NCBI GenBank assembly: GCA_029987235.1
Contig: DALTWF010000003.1
Location: forward strand, 1 to 64,000
Direction: 5' to 3'
DNA: 64,000 nt
Source of the DNA: Methanocorpusculum sp.
GTDB taxonomy: Archaea > Halobacteriota > Methanomicrobia > Methanomicrobiales > Methanocorpusculaceae
Shown one piece after another: positions 25,030 to 32,630 of this stretch; position 1 is the first letter of the stretch; the number at the start of each line of letters is the position of its first letter. The notes below the pieces were generated by a model. The model was not told the DNA's origin and made no database searches. It was given only the letters and a program-made list of their open reading frames with translations. Both the position numbers and the translations under genes were made by a program.

Positions 25030-25579
25030 GTTAACATCACAAACCTTCATTAACATATGACTTACACTCAGGACAGCCCCACCGCAGTACCGTATGAGTA
25101 TGCCCAATCCTATTTAACCGAAGATAACGCATACTGTTATGGCGTTTCCCGTATGGCATCACGGGGGCGCTGTGAAAACAGTATGAATATACATCTAAGA
25201 TTTACCCTCAACTTGAAACTTACCACTTCAAGCTGTTGTAACGTACCGCAGTCGGCTATGATGATATTTTGGGACTTACTCCCAATTATCATTTCCCCGC
25301 TGCGTGCGGGCAAACTGTTTTATAGTCGGCTCGCTAATATGTTATTGTAAACTCTTAGATTAAGTTCTGAATTGTTTTCACGCGGGTTTTCGGCGGCGGG
25401 CTTGGTAACCCGTCATCACCGCATTTAAGTACCGTTACTTCCCTATTTTGACATCCTGTTTCGCATCCGCGCACACCCTCATCACATTATGCAGAATATC
25501 AATATCTTCTTATACTCAATGATGTAACCTATAATTACCTCTGATTTAATCGGATAAATCAGGGGGAGGGACATACCCA
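25030..25579. other. Non-coding region with several stem-loops
   Basis: No convincing gene lies here. Short hairpins are visible: cccgt/acggg (25,148-25,165, with outer gcg/cgc), cttgaa/ttcaag (25,212-25,232), cccgc/gcggg (25,296-25,310) and cgggtt/aacccg near 25,383-25,412. A 97-codon frame at 25,057-25,350 has unconvincing composition. A gene-tail repeat ends the region. Confidence 0.4.
25434..25464 (-). repeat. Gene-tail repeat, copy 1
   Basis: 31 bases identical to 25,874-25,904. On the minus strand it reads as the codons for AKQDVKIGK followed by a stop. The same ending (ARQSVKVGK, stop) closes the ribbon-helix-helix gene at 26,328. It is probably the remnant of a deleted relative of that gene. 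Confidence 0.6.
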
Positions 25580-25669
25580 ATGTTCTTTACAATCATATCA
25601 ACTATAAGCACAGTAATCTCTGCTGTGTTATTACTTCTTGATTTTATCGAGAAGCGGAAACGAAACTAA
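25580..25669 (+). CDS. Possible 29-aa membrane peptide
   Basis: MFFTIISTISTVISAVLLLL is a single hydrophobic segment followed by the charged DFIEKRKRN. A strong purine-rich gggggaggg lies 8-9 bases before the ATG. The size and layout fit a small viral membrane peptide, but no homologue is recognised and it stands alone in a largely non-coding stretch. Confidence 0.4.
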   Translation: MFFTIISTISTVISAVLLLLDFIEKRKRN

Positions 25670-25679
25670 AACACGGATA

Positions 25680-25702
25680 GGGGTGAGACCGGTGCTCACC
25701 CC
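25680..25702. terminator. 8-bp GC-rich hairpin
   Basis: ggggtgag (25,680-25,687) pairs perfectly with ctcacccc (25,695-25,702) around accggtg. It lies just after the small peptide frame and may end its transcript; no long T-run follows directly. Confidence 0.5.
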
Positions 25703-25822
25703 CACCGGTATTGTCACAGGCAACTTTTTTAAGTCATTAAACCAATAGTAATATACCCTATACCATGTTTTAGGTCTAGAGGTGTGTTCTACTTTCGTTT
25801 CGATAGTAGATATGATTGTTCG

Positions 25823-25867
25823 CACAGGTGTTGTCCGGCGTGGGAACCGGACACCCAGACACCTGTG
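25823..25867. other. Large imperfect hairpin downstream of the leftward operon
   Basis: cacaggtgt/acacctgtg (9 bp) enclose gtccgg/ccggac (6 bp) with a small internal loop. It lies directly after the 3' end of the minus-strand operon (25,907-26,642) and before a gene-tail repeat. It could be a transcript end, a processed RNA or a protein-binding site. Confidence 0.5.
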
Positions 25868-25873
25868 TCGCAG

Positions 25874-25904
25874 GTTACTTCCCTATTTTGACATCCTGTT
25901 TCGC
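25874..25904 (-). repeat. Gene-tail repeat, copy 2
   Basis: Identical over 31 bases to 25,434-25,464. On the minus strand an ATG overlapping the stop of the 25,907 gene would give only MIAKQDVKIGK, so it looks like a gene reduced to its last codons. Confidence 0.6.
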
Positions 25905-25906
25905 TA

Positions 25907-26326
25907 TCATAACCCCTCATTTACATACGTCTTGCATTCTGGACAGTTCCACCGCTCCGACGTTACACCCTCATAACTCATCTGTACGAGTCTGTGCCGG
26001 TTCATCCAGCAGTTCGTGCAGTAGCGCGTATCTCCGTGTCCTTTTACGAGGATATAAGGGTATTTTTCATTGTAGATTATGTCGCATTCGTGAACCTCAA
26101 GCTCTTCTGCTTTTACGCGCAACTGTTTATGCAGTTCTTCAATTTCATCATAAAGCCTGTTCCGCTCAAGTTTTAACTGTAAAACTTCTTCCGCTAACTT
26201 CATACTATCCTGCATCTGCCGGAATGCTGCGTCGCTCAAATCCATACATAATTTTTTGAACTCCAACTCCTTAAATGCAACGCTGGAATCAAGTATTTTG
26301 GCGGCAATTTCCATCAGGTTAGACAT
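25907..26326 (-). CDS. Coiled-coil protein with C-terminal zinc ribbon
   Basis: 139 residues. Residues about 40-80 form a coiled coil (KLERNRLYDEIEELHKQLRV) and the C-terminus has CTNCW...CPECK, a zinc ribbon. This layout is common in small phage and prophage proteins of unknown role. It follows the ribbon-helix-helix gene at 26,328 in a two-gene leftward operon, so a regulatory role is possible. Confidence 0.65.
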   Translation of the reverse strand: MSNLMEIAAKILDSSVAFKELEFKKLCMDLSDAAFRQMQDSMKLAEEVLQLKLERNRLYDEIEELHKQLRVKAEELEVHECDIIYNEKYPYILVKGHGDTRYCTNCWMNRHRLVQMSYEGVTSERWNCPECKTYVNEGL

Positions 26327-26327
26327 T

Positions 26328-26642
26328 TTACTTCCCTACTTTTACACTCTGCCTCGCTCCTTTTCCCGTGTTCACCTGCGACACCGCCGTCCCCGCGTTC
26401 TTTACCTCCTCCCGCGCAATTGCGCGCATCATTTCCACCATGGCGGCCGGAATTTCACCATCAGCGCCGCACGGATGCGCGCGGGATTCGCGCTCGAGCT
26501 TCTCTGCAATCGCGCGCCGTAAGTATTCTGTTGTAGATATATTTTGTAAATCTGCCGCAGAATCAAGCTCTTTTTTCATTGTTTCGCTTACTCTGAAATT
26601 AATGGGTATTATACACGGTTCTCCAATTACTCGTTTTGACAT
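26328..26642 (-). CDS. Ribbon-helix-helix regulator, leftward arm of the switch
   Basis: 104 residues. IPINFRVSETMKKELDSAAD followed by STTEYLRRAIAEKLERE is a ribbon-helix-helix DNA-binding domain (residues about 12-55). The rest is a helix and a Lys-rich tail. Its ATG (26,640-26,642) lies inside one arm of a 15-bp inverted repeat shared with the divergent gene, so it may control both. It is a good candidate for a repressor of the early operon (inference). Confidence 0.75.
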   Translation of the reverse strand: MSKRVIGEPCIIPINFRVSETMKKELDSAADLQNISTTEYLRRAIAEKLERESRAHPCGADGEIPAAMVEMMRAIAREEVKNAGTAVSQVNTGKGARQSVKVGK

Positions 26643-26703
26643 ACTATCATTATGATATTAAAACGAATACTTTTATATGTTATGCCACCATAATGATAGT
26701 ATG
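26640..26703. promoter_or_regulatory. Divergent promoter with 15-bp inverted-repeat operator over both start codons
   Basis: catactatcattatg (26,640-26,654) is repeated inverted as cataatgatagtatg (26,689-26,703). The first three bases of one arm and the last three of the other are the two ATG codons. A shared tttatatg (26,671-26,678) reads as a TATA box in both directions about 25-30 bases from each ATG, so both messages should be leaderless. Confidence 0.8.
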
Positions 26704-26892
26704 ATGATAGTAAAAGCATCAGACGAACCGTACACAACGGTCGTAGTAAAAATACCGCGCGAAGACATTTTAGCCTTTGACGCGGTCGCAACTGCGCGCA
26801 GAACATCTAGAGCCGCATTGATTAGAGAGTGCATCCTGGATAAAGTTGAAGAGTGGAACAACAAAACAACCACCAAGGAAGTAACCGCATGA
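26701..26892 (+). CDS. Ribbon-helix-helix regulator, rightward arm of the switch
   Basis: 63 residues from the ATG at 26,701 embedded in the operator. TTVVVKIPREDILAFDAVATARR and ALIRECILDKVEEW match a ribbon-helix-helix domain. First gene of the long rightward early operon; its stop overlaps the next start (ATGA). It faces another ribbon-helix-helix gene, so the pair may form a two-repressor switch. Confidence 0.75.
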   Translation: MMIVKASDEPYTTVVVKIPREDILAFDAVATARRTSRAALIRECILDKVEEWNNKTTTKEVTA

Positions 26893-27539
26893 CAGAAAAA
26901 ACAGAAAACTACGCCAGCACTTTCACAGACTGCAATCAGGGAAAGGAAACTGGCACTAAGGTATTGAAATCAGAAGACCTTAAGAATTACGCTTTTGGCG
27001 ACTCCTTAATCCGTGTCACCATGGAAGATGACAATCCAATTTTCCTTGCAAACGATGTTTGTAATGCACTCGGATATCGTAACTCTCGAGATGCACTTTC
27101 GATGCATTGTAGCTCCGTAGCAAAACGCGACGTAGATACCGGCTATGGAGTGAAGGCAACAAACTTCATCTACGAGCCTGACCTGTACGCCCTCATCTTC
27201 GGCAGCAAACTTGACACCGCCCGCAGTTTCCAGCGCTGGGTATTCGAAGAAGTTCTGCCGAGCATCCGCAAGACCGGCGCGTACCGCAAGACCGACATAA
27301 ACCAAAATGAGGTTTACAACTACAACGAACTCCGCGAAACAATGGCACGCATGGAAGCCCGCCTGATGAAGATAGAACGCATCAAGCCCGCAAAAATCCC
27401 CGAACCCGCCAACGACCCGATTACAACCATCACCGTATGCGTAACCCCATTACAGAAAAAGAGGATTGAACTGCGCGCAAAAACGTGTTACATAAGCACA
27501 TCCGAATACACACGAAAAATCATCGAGAGATATTTATGA
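26889..27539 (+). CDS. BRO-N domain antirepressor-like protein with C-terminal ribbon-helix-helix
   Basis: 216 residues. Residues about 35-140 are a BRO-N domain: FGDSLIRVTMEDDNPIFLANDVCNALGY in pattern, YEPDLYALIFGSKL, then ARSFQRWVFEEVLPSIRKTGAY, the standard ending. The C-terminus (TTITVCVTPLQKKRIELRAK...SEYTRKIIE) is a ribbon-helix-helix segment that is repeated as the whole next gene. BRO-N proteins often act as viral antirepressors, fitting the place just after the switch. Confidence 0.85.
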   Translation: MTEKTENYASTFTDCNQGKETGTKVLKSEDLKNYAFGDSLIRVTMEDDNPIFLANDVCNALGYRNSRDALSMHCSSVAKRDVDTGYGVKATNFIYEPDLYALIFGSKLDTARSFQRWVFEEVLPSIRKTGAYRKTDINQNEVYNYNELRETMARMEARLMKIERIKPAKIPEPANDPITTITVCVTPLQKKRIELRAKTCYISTSEYTRKIIERYL

Positions 27540-27685
27540 ACCCCCGCAAACCCACCAACAACCTGAACACAAACATCACCGTGTGCGTAACCCCATTACA
27601 GAAAAAGAGAATTGAACAGCGCGCAAAAGCGCGTAACATGAGCGTATCCGAATACGCAAGAAACATCATCGAGAAATCATTATGA
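27536..27685 (+). CDS. Ribbon-helix-helix protein, 49 aa
   Basis: NITVCVTPLQKKRIEQRAK followed by SVSEYARNIIEKSL is a complete ribbon-helix-helix domain. It is nearly the same as the C-terminus of the preceding BRO-N protein, so one arose from the other by tandem duplication. It overlaps both neighbours by 4 bases. Confidence 0.75.
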   Translation: MNPRKPTNNLNTNITVCVTPLQKKRIEQRAKARNMSVSEYARNIIEKSL

Positions 27686-27870
27686 CAAAAACAAAAGCAG
27701 ACACCAGCAAAGTCCACGCAACAACCACGAAGAGTGACAAAGCTGGCACAGAAGTATTGGACGCGAAATCCCTTAATTATATCGATGCCGACGAACTCCA
27801 GGAAGAACAGCTCCACCAGCGCCTCGGAAACATAAAGAAACACCCTATCGCCGAGGTAATCATCGCATGA
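27682..27870 (+). CDS. Hypothetical early protein, 62 aa
   Basis: Thr/Lys-rich start, then an acidic, Gln-rich helix (ADELQEEQLHQRLGNIKK). The KAGTEVLDAKSL segment resembles GTKVLKSEDL near the start of the BRO-N protein. No domain recognised. ATGA overlaps at both ends support it as a real gene. Confidence 0.55.
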   Translation: MTKTKADTSKVHATTTKSDKAGTEVLDAKSLNYIDADELQEEQLHQRLGNIKKHPIAEVIIA

Positions 27871-28091
27871 CAGCAAAGACAGCAATCACGCTGGAAATAC
27901 CCCCCGAAGCACAACTGGCCCTGATACTCGCAATCAGGAACGAACTTGAAGTGATGAAAACGCAGCTCGCAGGAAGAGAACTCAACCCGGATGCAAAGAC
28001 CAGCCTCAAAAAACGCATTGAAGCAACAGAACAGGTCTATGACGACATCTGGACGAAGGCATACCAGGAGAAAAGAGGACACACAGCATGA
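27867..28091 (+). CDS. Hypothetical early protein, 74 aa
   Basis: Predominantly helical, with IEIPP-like start (AITLEIPPEAQLALILAIRN) and a Lys-rich second half. Layout is similar to the proteins at 28,696 and 28,971, which also begin with a short beta strand and then helices. Overlaps neighbours by 4 bases. Function unknown. Confidence 0.55.
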   Translation: MTAKTAITLEIPPEAQLALILAIRNELEVMKTQLAGRELNPDAKTSLKKRIEATEQVYDDIWTKAYQEKRGHTA

Positions 28092-28243
28092 AAGCAGAAA
28101 TCGAAATCAAGAACTGCCCAAACTGCACGCACTTAGAGAAATCAGCATGGGATGAACCATGCTGGAGCTGCCGCCTCATTAACAAACGGACAGAAGACAT
28201 GTACATGTCAAACTTTCGACCGAAAGAGGAAGCAAAATCATGA
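28088..28243 (+). CDS. Small four-cysteine zinc-binding protein, 51 aa
   Basis: CPNCTHLEKSAWDEPCWSC shows two C-x2-C pairs spaced by 12 residues, a zinc knuckle or ribbon. The rest is polar. It resembles the small Cys proteins at 29,637 and 33,917 of the same provirus. Overlaps both neighbours by 4 bases. Confidence 0.65.
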   Translation: MKAEIEIKNCPNCTHLEKSAWDEPCWSCRLINKRTEDMYMSNFRPKEEAKS

Positions 28244-28452
28244 GACACACAGCCTTTGAACAGACCCTCCTCCACATCCTGGAAAATAGAAAAGGGAAAT
28301 ACGAATACACAAGCGAAGTCGGCCGAAAGCTCCAGATCTACCTTACCAAAAGAGAAGACCGCTTCGAGAGACTGACCGAAACACAGGAACAAATCATCGA
28401 AGAGATAATCAAACTCATCGAAACCGAAGTGCAGGCAGGAAGAACCCCATGA
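28240..28452 (+). CDS. Hypothetical early protein, 70 aa
   Basis: A charged helical protein (TETQEQIIEEIIKLIETEV near the C-terminus). No family recognised. ATGA-type overlaps with both neighbours. Confidence 0.55.
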   Translation: MRHTAFEQTLLHILENRKGKYEYTSEVGRKLQIYLTKREDRFERLTETQEQIIEEIIKLIETEVQAGRTP

Positions 28453-28637
28453 CAAAAAACAAAGTACTCGCCATAATCAACGAACGAAACGTCAAACCGA
28501 TTCAGGAACTTCTGTTTCGTGAAGGCGGAAGCGACGAAATCTTCTTTGTGAAAGGAGTCAACGACGGACGCATCCTGGTCGTTGACGACAACGGCGCCCC
28601 AGTAAACATCCACCTCGAGGTGACACCAGCAGCATGA
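28449..28637 (+). CDS. Hypothetical early protein, 62 aa
   Basis: Alpha/beta pattern with GRILVVDDNGAPVNIHLEV as paired strands. No family recognised. Overlaps neighbours by 4 bases in the early operon. Confidence 0.55.
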   Translation: MTKNKVLAIINERNVKPIQELLFREGGSDEIFFVKGVNDGRILVVDDNGAPVNIHLEVTPAA

Positions 28638-28693
28638 CAATATACGCAAAAATAAACGAAAAGAGACAAGACAAAATCATCGGAGTAGACTAA
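28634..28693 (+). CDS. Possible 19-aa peptide
   Basis: An ATG overlapping the previous stop (ATGA) opens MTIYAKINEKRQDKIIGVD and stops 2 bases before the next ATG. It fills what would otherwise be the only gap in a tightly packed operon. It may be real or only a coupling device. Confidence 0.3.
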   Translation: MTIYAKINEKRQDKIIGVD

Positions 28694-28695
28694 CC

Positions 28696-28974
28696 ATGGT
28701 CAAAACCATAGACGTAACCCTGCACCTCTCCTACGACGCCGCAGAAGAACTCATGCTCGCTATTTTCAAACAGGGCGAAATCCTCAAAATCGAGGCGGAC
28801 GAATGCGCAGAACGCCGCCCGAAAACCGCGACACGCTACATGAACACCAGAGACGAACTGATATGCGCACACGTCGCAGTCTCACGCGCAGTAGCCGAAA
28901 GCATCAAAAAACTAACCCCAGAACAGGAAACCGCATACCGCGAAGCAGAACGCATGGCAGGAGGAACAGCATGA
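28696..28974 (+). CDS. Hypothetical early protein, 92 aa
   Basis: Begins with a strand (KTIDVTLHLSYDAAEELMLAI) and continues as helices rich in Ala and Glu. Same general layout as the 27,867 and 28,971 products, perhaps a small diverged family. Function unknown. Confidence 0.55.
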   Translation: MVKTIDVTLHLSYDAAEELMLAIFKQGEILKIEADECAERRPKTATRYMNTRDELICAHVAVSRAVAESIKKLTPEQETAYREAERMAGGTA

Positions 28975-29189
28975 ACGGACAAACCACCAAAATTACCATC
29001 GAAGTAAACCCGGCAACCCTCTACGAGCTCATGTTTGCCCTGGGCACCCACATCAATTCATTAAACGGACTGATTCAGGAGACCCCCAACGAAGACAGAA
29101 AACAACTCCTCACAGAAATCCGCGACAACGTAGCAGCAGTCAGACAGCAGCTCGAAGACGCACGCAAACTCATGGAGCGCAAAGCATGA
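28971..29189 (+). CDS. Hypothetical early protein, 72 aa
   Basis: KITIEVNPATLYELMFALGT followed by a helical hairpin (AAVRQQLEDARKLMERKA). Resembles its upstream neighbour in layout. Starts and ends with 4-base overlaps. Confidence 0.55.
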   Translation: MNGQTTKITIEVNPATLYELMFALGTHINSLNGLIQETPNEDRKQLLTEIRDNVAAVRQQLEDARKLMERKA

Positions 29190-29635
29190 CCGTAAGCGAA
29201 CACCTCATACGCCTCAAAGGGCTCGCCAAAGGTGCTAACGGCGAACAAACCAAAAAGACAGAACGATTTAACTGCAATCTTCGTGTGACACCCGAAATAC
29301 GCGCAGAAATCCTCAGCAAGATGGAAGACTACGCAACCCAAAACATAGCAGACTTCATCCGCTACTGCATCACCCAGACCACCGGCATACAGTTCCCTGA
29401 GAAAAAAAGAACGTCACAAAGATTCACCAAAGAATACTTCATCCTAAAAGCGTTAAAGGGAGCAAACGGCCGGAGGATTACCTGCAACGAAATCTCTAAA
29501 ACCGCAAACTTTACTCAAATATCAGTAACCAACACCATAAATTCCCTCATCGCAAACGGCGCACCCGTTGAAAGCATCAGAGACACAACCGGCGGCATGC
29601 AGTTCCGCTGGACAGAAACTCCGGAGGAAACCTGA
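29186..29635 (+). CDS. DNA-binding protein with ribbon-helix-helix-like and winged-helix parts
   Basis: 149 residues. FNCNLRVTPEIRAEILSKME with a following helix looks like a ribbon-helix-helix fold; residues about 85-135 (ILKALKGANGRRITCNEISK, then VTNTINSLIANGAPVES) look like a winged helix-turn-helix. Probably a viral transcription factor; the target is unknown. Confidence 0.6.
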   Translation: MTVSEHLIRLKGLAKGANGEQTKKTERFNCNLRVTPEIRAEILSKMEDYATQNIADFIRYCITQTTGIQFPEKKRTSQRFTKEYFILKALKGANGRRITCNEISKTANFTQISVTNTINSLIANGAPVESIRDTTGGMQFRWTETPEET

Positions 29636-29636
29636 A

Positions 29637-29810
29637 ATGCCATGGGAAAAACCTCCACTGACGAAACTATTCCCCCTCTCAGACTGCACCGGATGCCCGC
29701 GATACTCAGAAGCATTAAGCACCGAAGGCGGATTCTATCCAGTCTGTTCAAGACAAGGCGACCTGCACGACATGAACTACTGCCGCATACTCGAATACGG
29801 AGGAGCATAA
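29637..29810 (+). CDS. Small cysteine-rich protein, 57 aa
   Basis: DCTGCPRYSEAL...PVCSRQGDL...NYC gives four to five cysteines in a zinc-like pattern. Resembles 33,917-34,096 (CWEC...C...C). Begins one base after the previous stop codon. Not in any family I can name. Confidence 0.55.
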   Translation: MPWEKPPLTKLFPLSDCTGCPRYSEALSTEGGFYPVCSRQGDLHDMNYCRILEYGGA

Positions 29811-29812
29811 TC

Positions 29813-29998
29813 ATGTCCAAAAAATCACTCACCGAAATTAGTGCCTACATCACCCGTGACGAATTCAACACATTAGCCGAATATGCAAAATTAGTAAAAT
29901 TATCTATCAGTAAAGTTTGCCGCAATGCAATCCGCGAATACATCAACGAGCACCATCTTAAAACCGTAATAAAAACAGCAAAAGAGGAACAGAAATGA
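29813..29998 (+). CDS. Ribbon-helix-helix protein, 61 aa
   Basis: TEISAYITRDEFNTLAEYAK and SISKVCRNAIREYINEHH match an Arc/CopG-like ribbon-helix-helix. At least the fifth such domain in this provirus. Overlaps the next gene by 4 bases. Confidence 0.65.
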   Translation: MSKKSLTEISAYITRDEFNTLAEYAKLVKLSISKVCRNAIREYINEHHLKTVIKTAKEEQK

Positions 29999-30978
29999 CC
30001 GTATCAGACATGACTCTGAAATTCTCGATAACACGGGTTACGGAAAAAGACATCGAGAAAGATTATACCTGCAAGTACTGGAAAGCAAAGACAAGCGTGT
30101 TTGACGTAATCGGATACGGCAACACATTCCGCGAAGCAGGCAAAGACCTCCTCGACAAACTCCGCGAAAAGTTCAGCGAAGGAAACATGAAGCTCGCATC
30201 CGGCGAAGCACACCTTAGCGGCGAACTCACAGGGGCGACAGGCGTCATCACGCTCTGCGCACCGACGAATAGAACCCTCGATGAGTTCTGCGGTATGGAT
30301 GAGGCTGAACGGGTCGAAAAGTTCGAGCAGTTGGTCAAAGAAGAAGCGCAGGAACCGGATGCAGACGAAGACGAAGAAGAGGAAGAACCTGAACTGACCA
30401 CAGAAGACCTCGCAAAACTACCTTGCATGCACTGCGCAAATTATGGCGGGTATGACTGGAAAAAGACCCGCATATTATGCAACGGACGCGGATCACTCCC
30501 TCCGGAATATGTCAAAGACTGCGACAAAGCAGAACCGGCAAAAGACGCAGAAGAACCCGCAGAAGAACCGAAATACTACGGCATCAGCATCGACCGCGAA
30601 ACAAACGCATACTTCGACCCAGACACCGACTCGCTCATCTATAACAGCTGGGCGGAAATCAAACCCAAAGACATCGTCTACATCTACTTAAAGAAAGACA
30701 AACAAACCGCAGGCGGCTTCATCGGCTATGCAACCGTCGAAACCGCACGCATCGCCGAAGTCACACCAGGAAGCGTCACAACCCCGTACAAGATGAATAA
30801 GTACAGCGACTTCTGCAACGGTCAGAAACACCTAATCCTGAAACTGAAAGACATTGTCGACTTCAGTCAACACCCGATACCCGTACCGGAGAATCAGACA
30901 GCACCCCGCGGCATCAACTGGATTACCCCTGCCTACGCTGCAGCACTCAATAACGCAATCGAAGGAGGCGCAGAATGA
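29995..30978 (+). CDS. Hypothetical acidic protein with internal cysteine motif
   Basis: 327 residues. Residues 1-60 show a HicB-like beta-alpha pattern (FDVIGYGNTFREAGKDLLDKL), a weak likeness. A very acidic linker (about 115-140) leads to CMHCANYGG...CNGRGSLPPEYVKDC, a probable zinc site. The C-terminal 130 residues are alpha/beta and end NNAIEGG. No overall family assigned. Confidence 0.6.
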   Translation: MTVSDMTLKFSITRVTEKDIEKDYTCKYWKAKTSVFDVIGYGNTFREAGKDLLDKLREKFSEGNMKLASGEAHLSGELTGATGVITLCAPTNRTLDEFCGMDEAERVEKFEQLVKEEAQEPDADEDEEEEEPELTTEDLAKLPCMHCANYGGYDWKKTRILCNGRGSLPPEYVKDCDKAEPAKDAEEPAEEPKYYGISIDRETNAYFDPDTDSLIYNSWAEIKPKDIVYIYLKKDKQTAGGFIGYATVETARIAEVTPGSVTTPYKMNKYSDFCNGQKHLILKLKDIVDFSQHPIPVPENQTAPRGINWITPAYAAALNNAIEGGAE

Positions 30979-31799
30979 ACACACCGGTAACAATCAAACA
31001 CCAGCAAGTCTACTCATGGTCAGTTGCACTCACCATCGCCGCATCAGCGCTCATGGCGTCAGAGAATAAAGTGGTCAGTAGGCTCGCCGAAGAACTCGCA
31101 GATATCGCAATAGACATGACTCACGCAATGTCAACCCCCTGCTTTGACCCGCAGGCAAACTATCATCCGGAAAAGTCCGAATTCGAGACACTTGCAGACA
31201 AAATCGAGCGGATGCACCTGAAAGAAAAACTCGAAAAAGAGCCGGAGACAGACGTTCCCCATGTACCCGATGAAATATACAACGAGTACATGAACGCACG
31301 CAAACAGGCGGCGGAAGAGAAAACGAACGCGAAATCAAAAGCAGAAACCGCGCGATACCACAACAACCTCAGAGTTAACACCTGGACCTCCGACGAAGTA
31401 CAGATTCTGCGCCGCACAGAATCAGTGCAAGAAGCATGTGCAGAGTATCATGCAGTCTATGGCGACAAGAGAAACGACAACGCAATCCGCCAGAGATGGC
31501 TCAAAATTCACCCTCCGGAGACGAGACAAAAGGCAGCATCCGAACCCGAACCCGAACCCGAACCGGAACCCGAACCGCAGGACGAAGAAGATAAAGAAAG
31601 CAAAGACGAACCGGAACAGGAAAGACTGCCGAAGAAAGGCGACCGGGTCCTCTACCACAGGCGCGGCAGTCTCTACGACGGATGCGAAGGCATAGTCAAG
31701 AGCGTATCACGCGATACCGCAACCGTGGAGTTTCAGGCAAGAAACGGCGGCGGAAAGATTCTCCTAAACTCGTTCCGCTACAATCTGGAGATCCTCTGA
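30975..31799 (+). CDS. Putative Myb/SANT-like and SH3-like DNA-binding protein
   Basis: 274 residues. The middle part (about 135-175: NTWTSDEVQILRRTESVQEA, then NDNAIRQRWLKIHPP) has the tryptophan spacing of a Myb/SANT-like or HTH domain. An EP-repeat linker (about 185-205) follows. The C-terminus (KKGDRVLYHRRGSLYDGCEG, then EGIVKSVSRDTATVEF) has an SH3/KOW-like pattern. DNA binding is inference. Confidence 0.6.
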   Translation: MNTPVTIKHQQVYSWSVALTIAASALMASENKVVSRLAEELADIAIDMTHAMSTPCFDPQANYHPEKSEFETLADKIERMHLKEKLEKEPETDVPHVPDEIYNEYMNARKQAAEEKTNAKSKAETARYHNNLRVNTWTSDEVQILRRTESVQEACAEYHAVYGDKRNDNAIRQRWLKIHPPETRQKAASEPEPEPEPEPEPQDEEDKESKDEPEQERLPKKGDRVLYHRRGSLYDGCEGIVKSVSRDTATVEFQARNGGGKILLNSFRYNLEIL

Positions 31800-32416
31800 T
31801 GACCGAAACCGCCCCGCACTATGAAATCACCCTGCCGCCAGGAGGACCACTGCAGTGCATCGCACAAATCCAGAAAGAGACCGCAGAACTCCAAGCCCAG
31901 CGCGACCACCTGCAAAAACTGCTCACGCAGCTTGACGACCGCATCAAACAGAACAAAGCAGAACAGCTCATGCACGCCCGAGTCATACTAGACGGCAAAG
32001 CACCGCACGAAGCCATCGACCTCGTCTTAAACCCCTGCTGCAAATGGGGCACAGAACGGACCAAACCCGACGTTAAAAAGATGCGCGCACTTTGCCCCGA
32101 CCTGCTTGAGAAACTCGGCAAAGTCAACGACGCTACCGCGATGCGCATCCTTGAAACAGCACACGACGGAGACAAAGGCTTTGTCCAGCGACAGCTCCGC
32201 ACGATAGACCCAAAGACATACTGGTCAAAAGTGCAGGTGAATCTTACGGATCTGACGAAAGAAGAAGAAGCGTTCTGCATCGACAACGGCATTATCACAG
32301 TGACTAAGAAAATCATCGGAGAACCAACCGTCATGCCCCGCGCATTCGCATCAGCACTCAAAAGCCAGAAAAAACCGAAGACACTCAAAGCAGCAGAGGA
32401 TGATGACGAAACATGA
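31799..32416 (+). CDS. Coiled-coil protein, 205 aa, next to the recombination gene
   Basis: Residues about 25-60 form a coiled coil (KETAELQAQRDHLQKLLTQL). The remainder is helical and ends in a Lys/Asp-rich tail. It lies two genes before the RecT-like protein, where phages often encode a partner nuclease, but no nuclease motif is visible. Starts with ATG overlapping the previous TGA. Confidence 0.5.
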   Translation: MTETAPHYEITLPPGGPLQCIAQIQKETAELQAQRDHLQKLLTQLDDRIKQNKAEQLMHARVILDGKAPHEAIDLVLNPCCKWGTERTKPDVKKMRALCPDLLEKLGKVNDATAMRILETAHDGDKGFVQRQLRTIDPKTYWSKVQVNLTDLTKEEEAFCIDNGIITVTKKIIGEPTVMPRAFASALKSQKKPKTLKAAEDDDET

Positions 32417-32628
32417 ACACCAAAGACAAAGAGTTCTACAAACAAGAGCTGCAGCACGTCCGCAACCTGATGACAAACATCCGCAACGCCATGATGAAAG
32501 AGACCTCACCCGCCGACGGCTCCCAGAGGGTGAACCACGACGCACGAATGCACCAAATCTCAGGAATAATCCGCCATATAGGATATTTAGAAACCTACAT
32601 CGAAGAATCAAAAATCATGGAGAAATAA
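32413..32628 (+). CDS. Hypothetical helical protein, 71 aa
   Basis: Entirely helical with two His/Met-rich segments (QHVRNLMTNIRNAMM and ISGIIRHIGYLETYIEE). No family recognised. Lies between the coiled-coil protein and the RecT-like protein with a 4-base overlap at its start. Confidence 0.5.
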   Translation: MNTKDKEFYKQELQHVRNLMTNIRNAMMKETSPADGSQRVNHDARMHQISGIIRHIGYLETYIEESKIMEK

Positions 32629-32630
32629 TC

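Noticed and set aside
25057..25350. 97-codon frame after the integrase
   Set aside because: Mixed, non-protein-like composition, no ribosome site, and several hairpins run through it.
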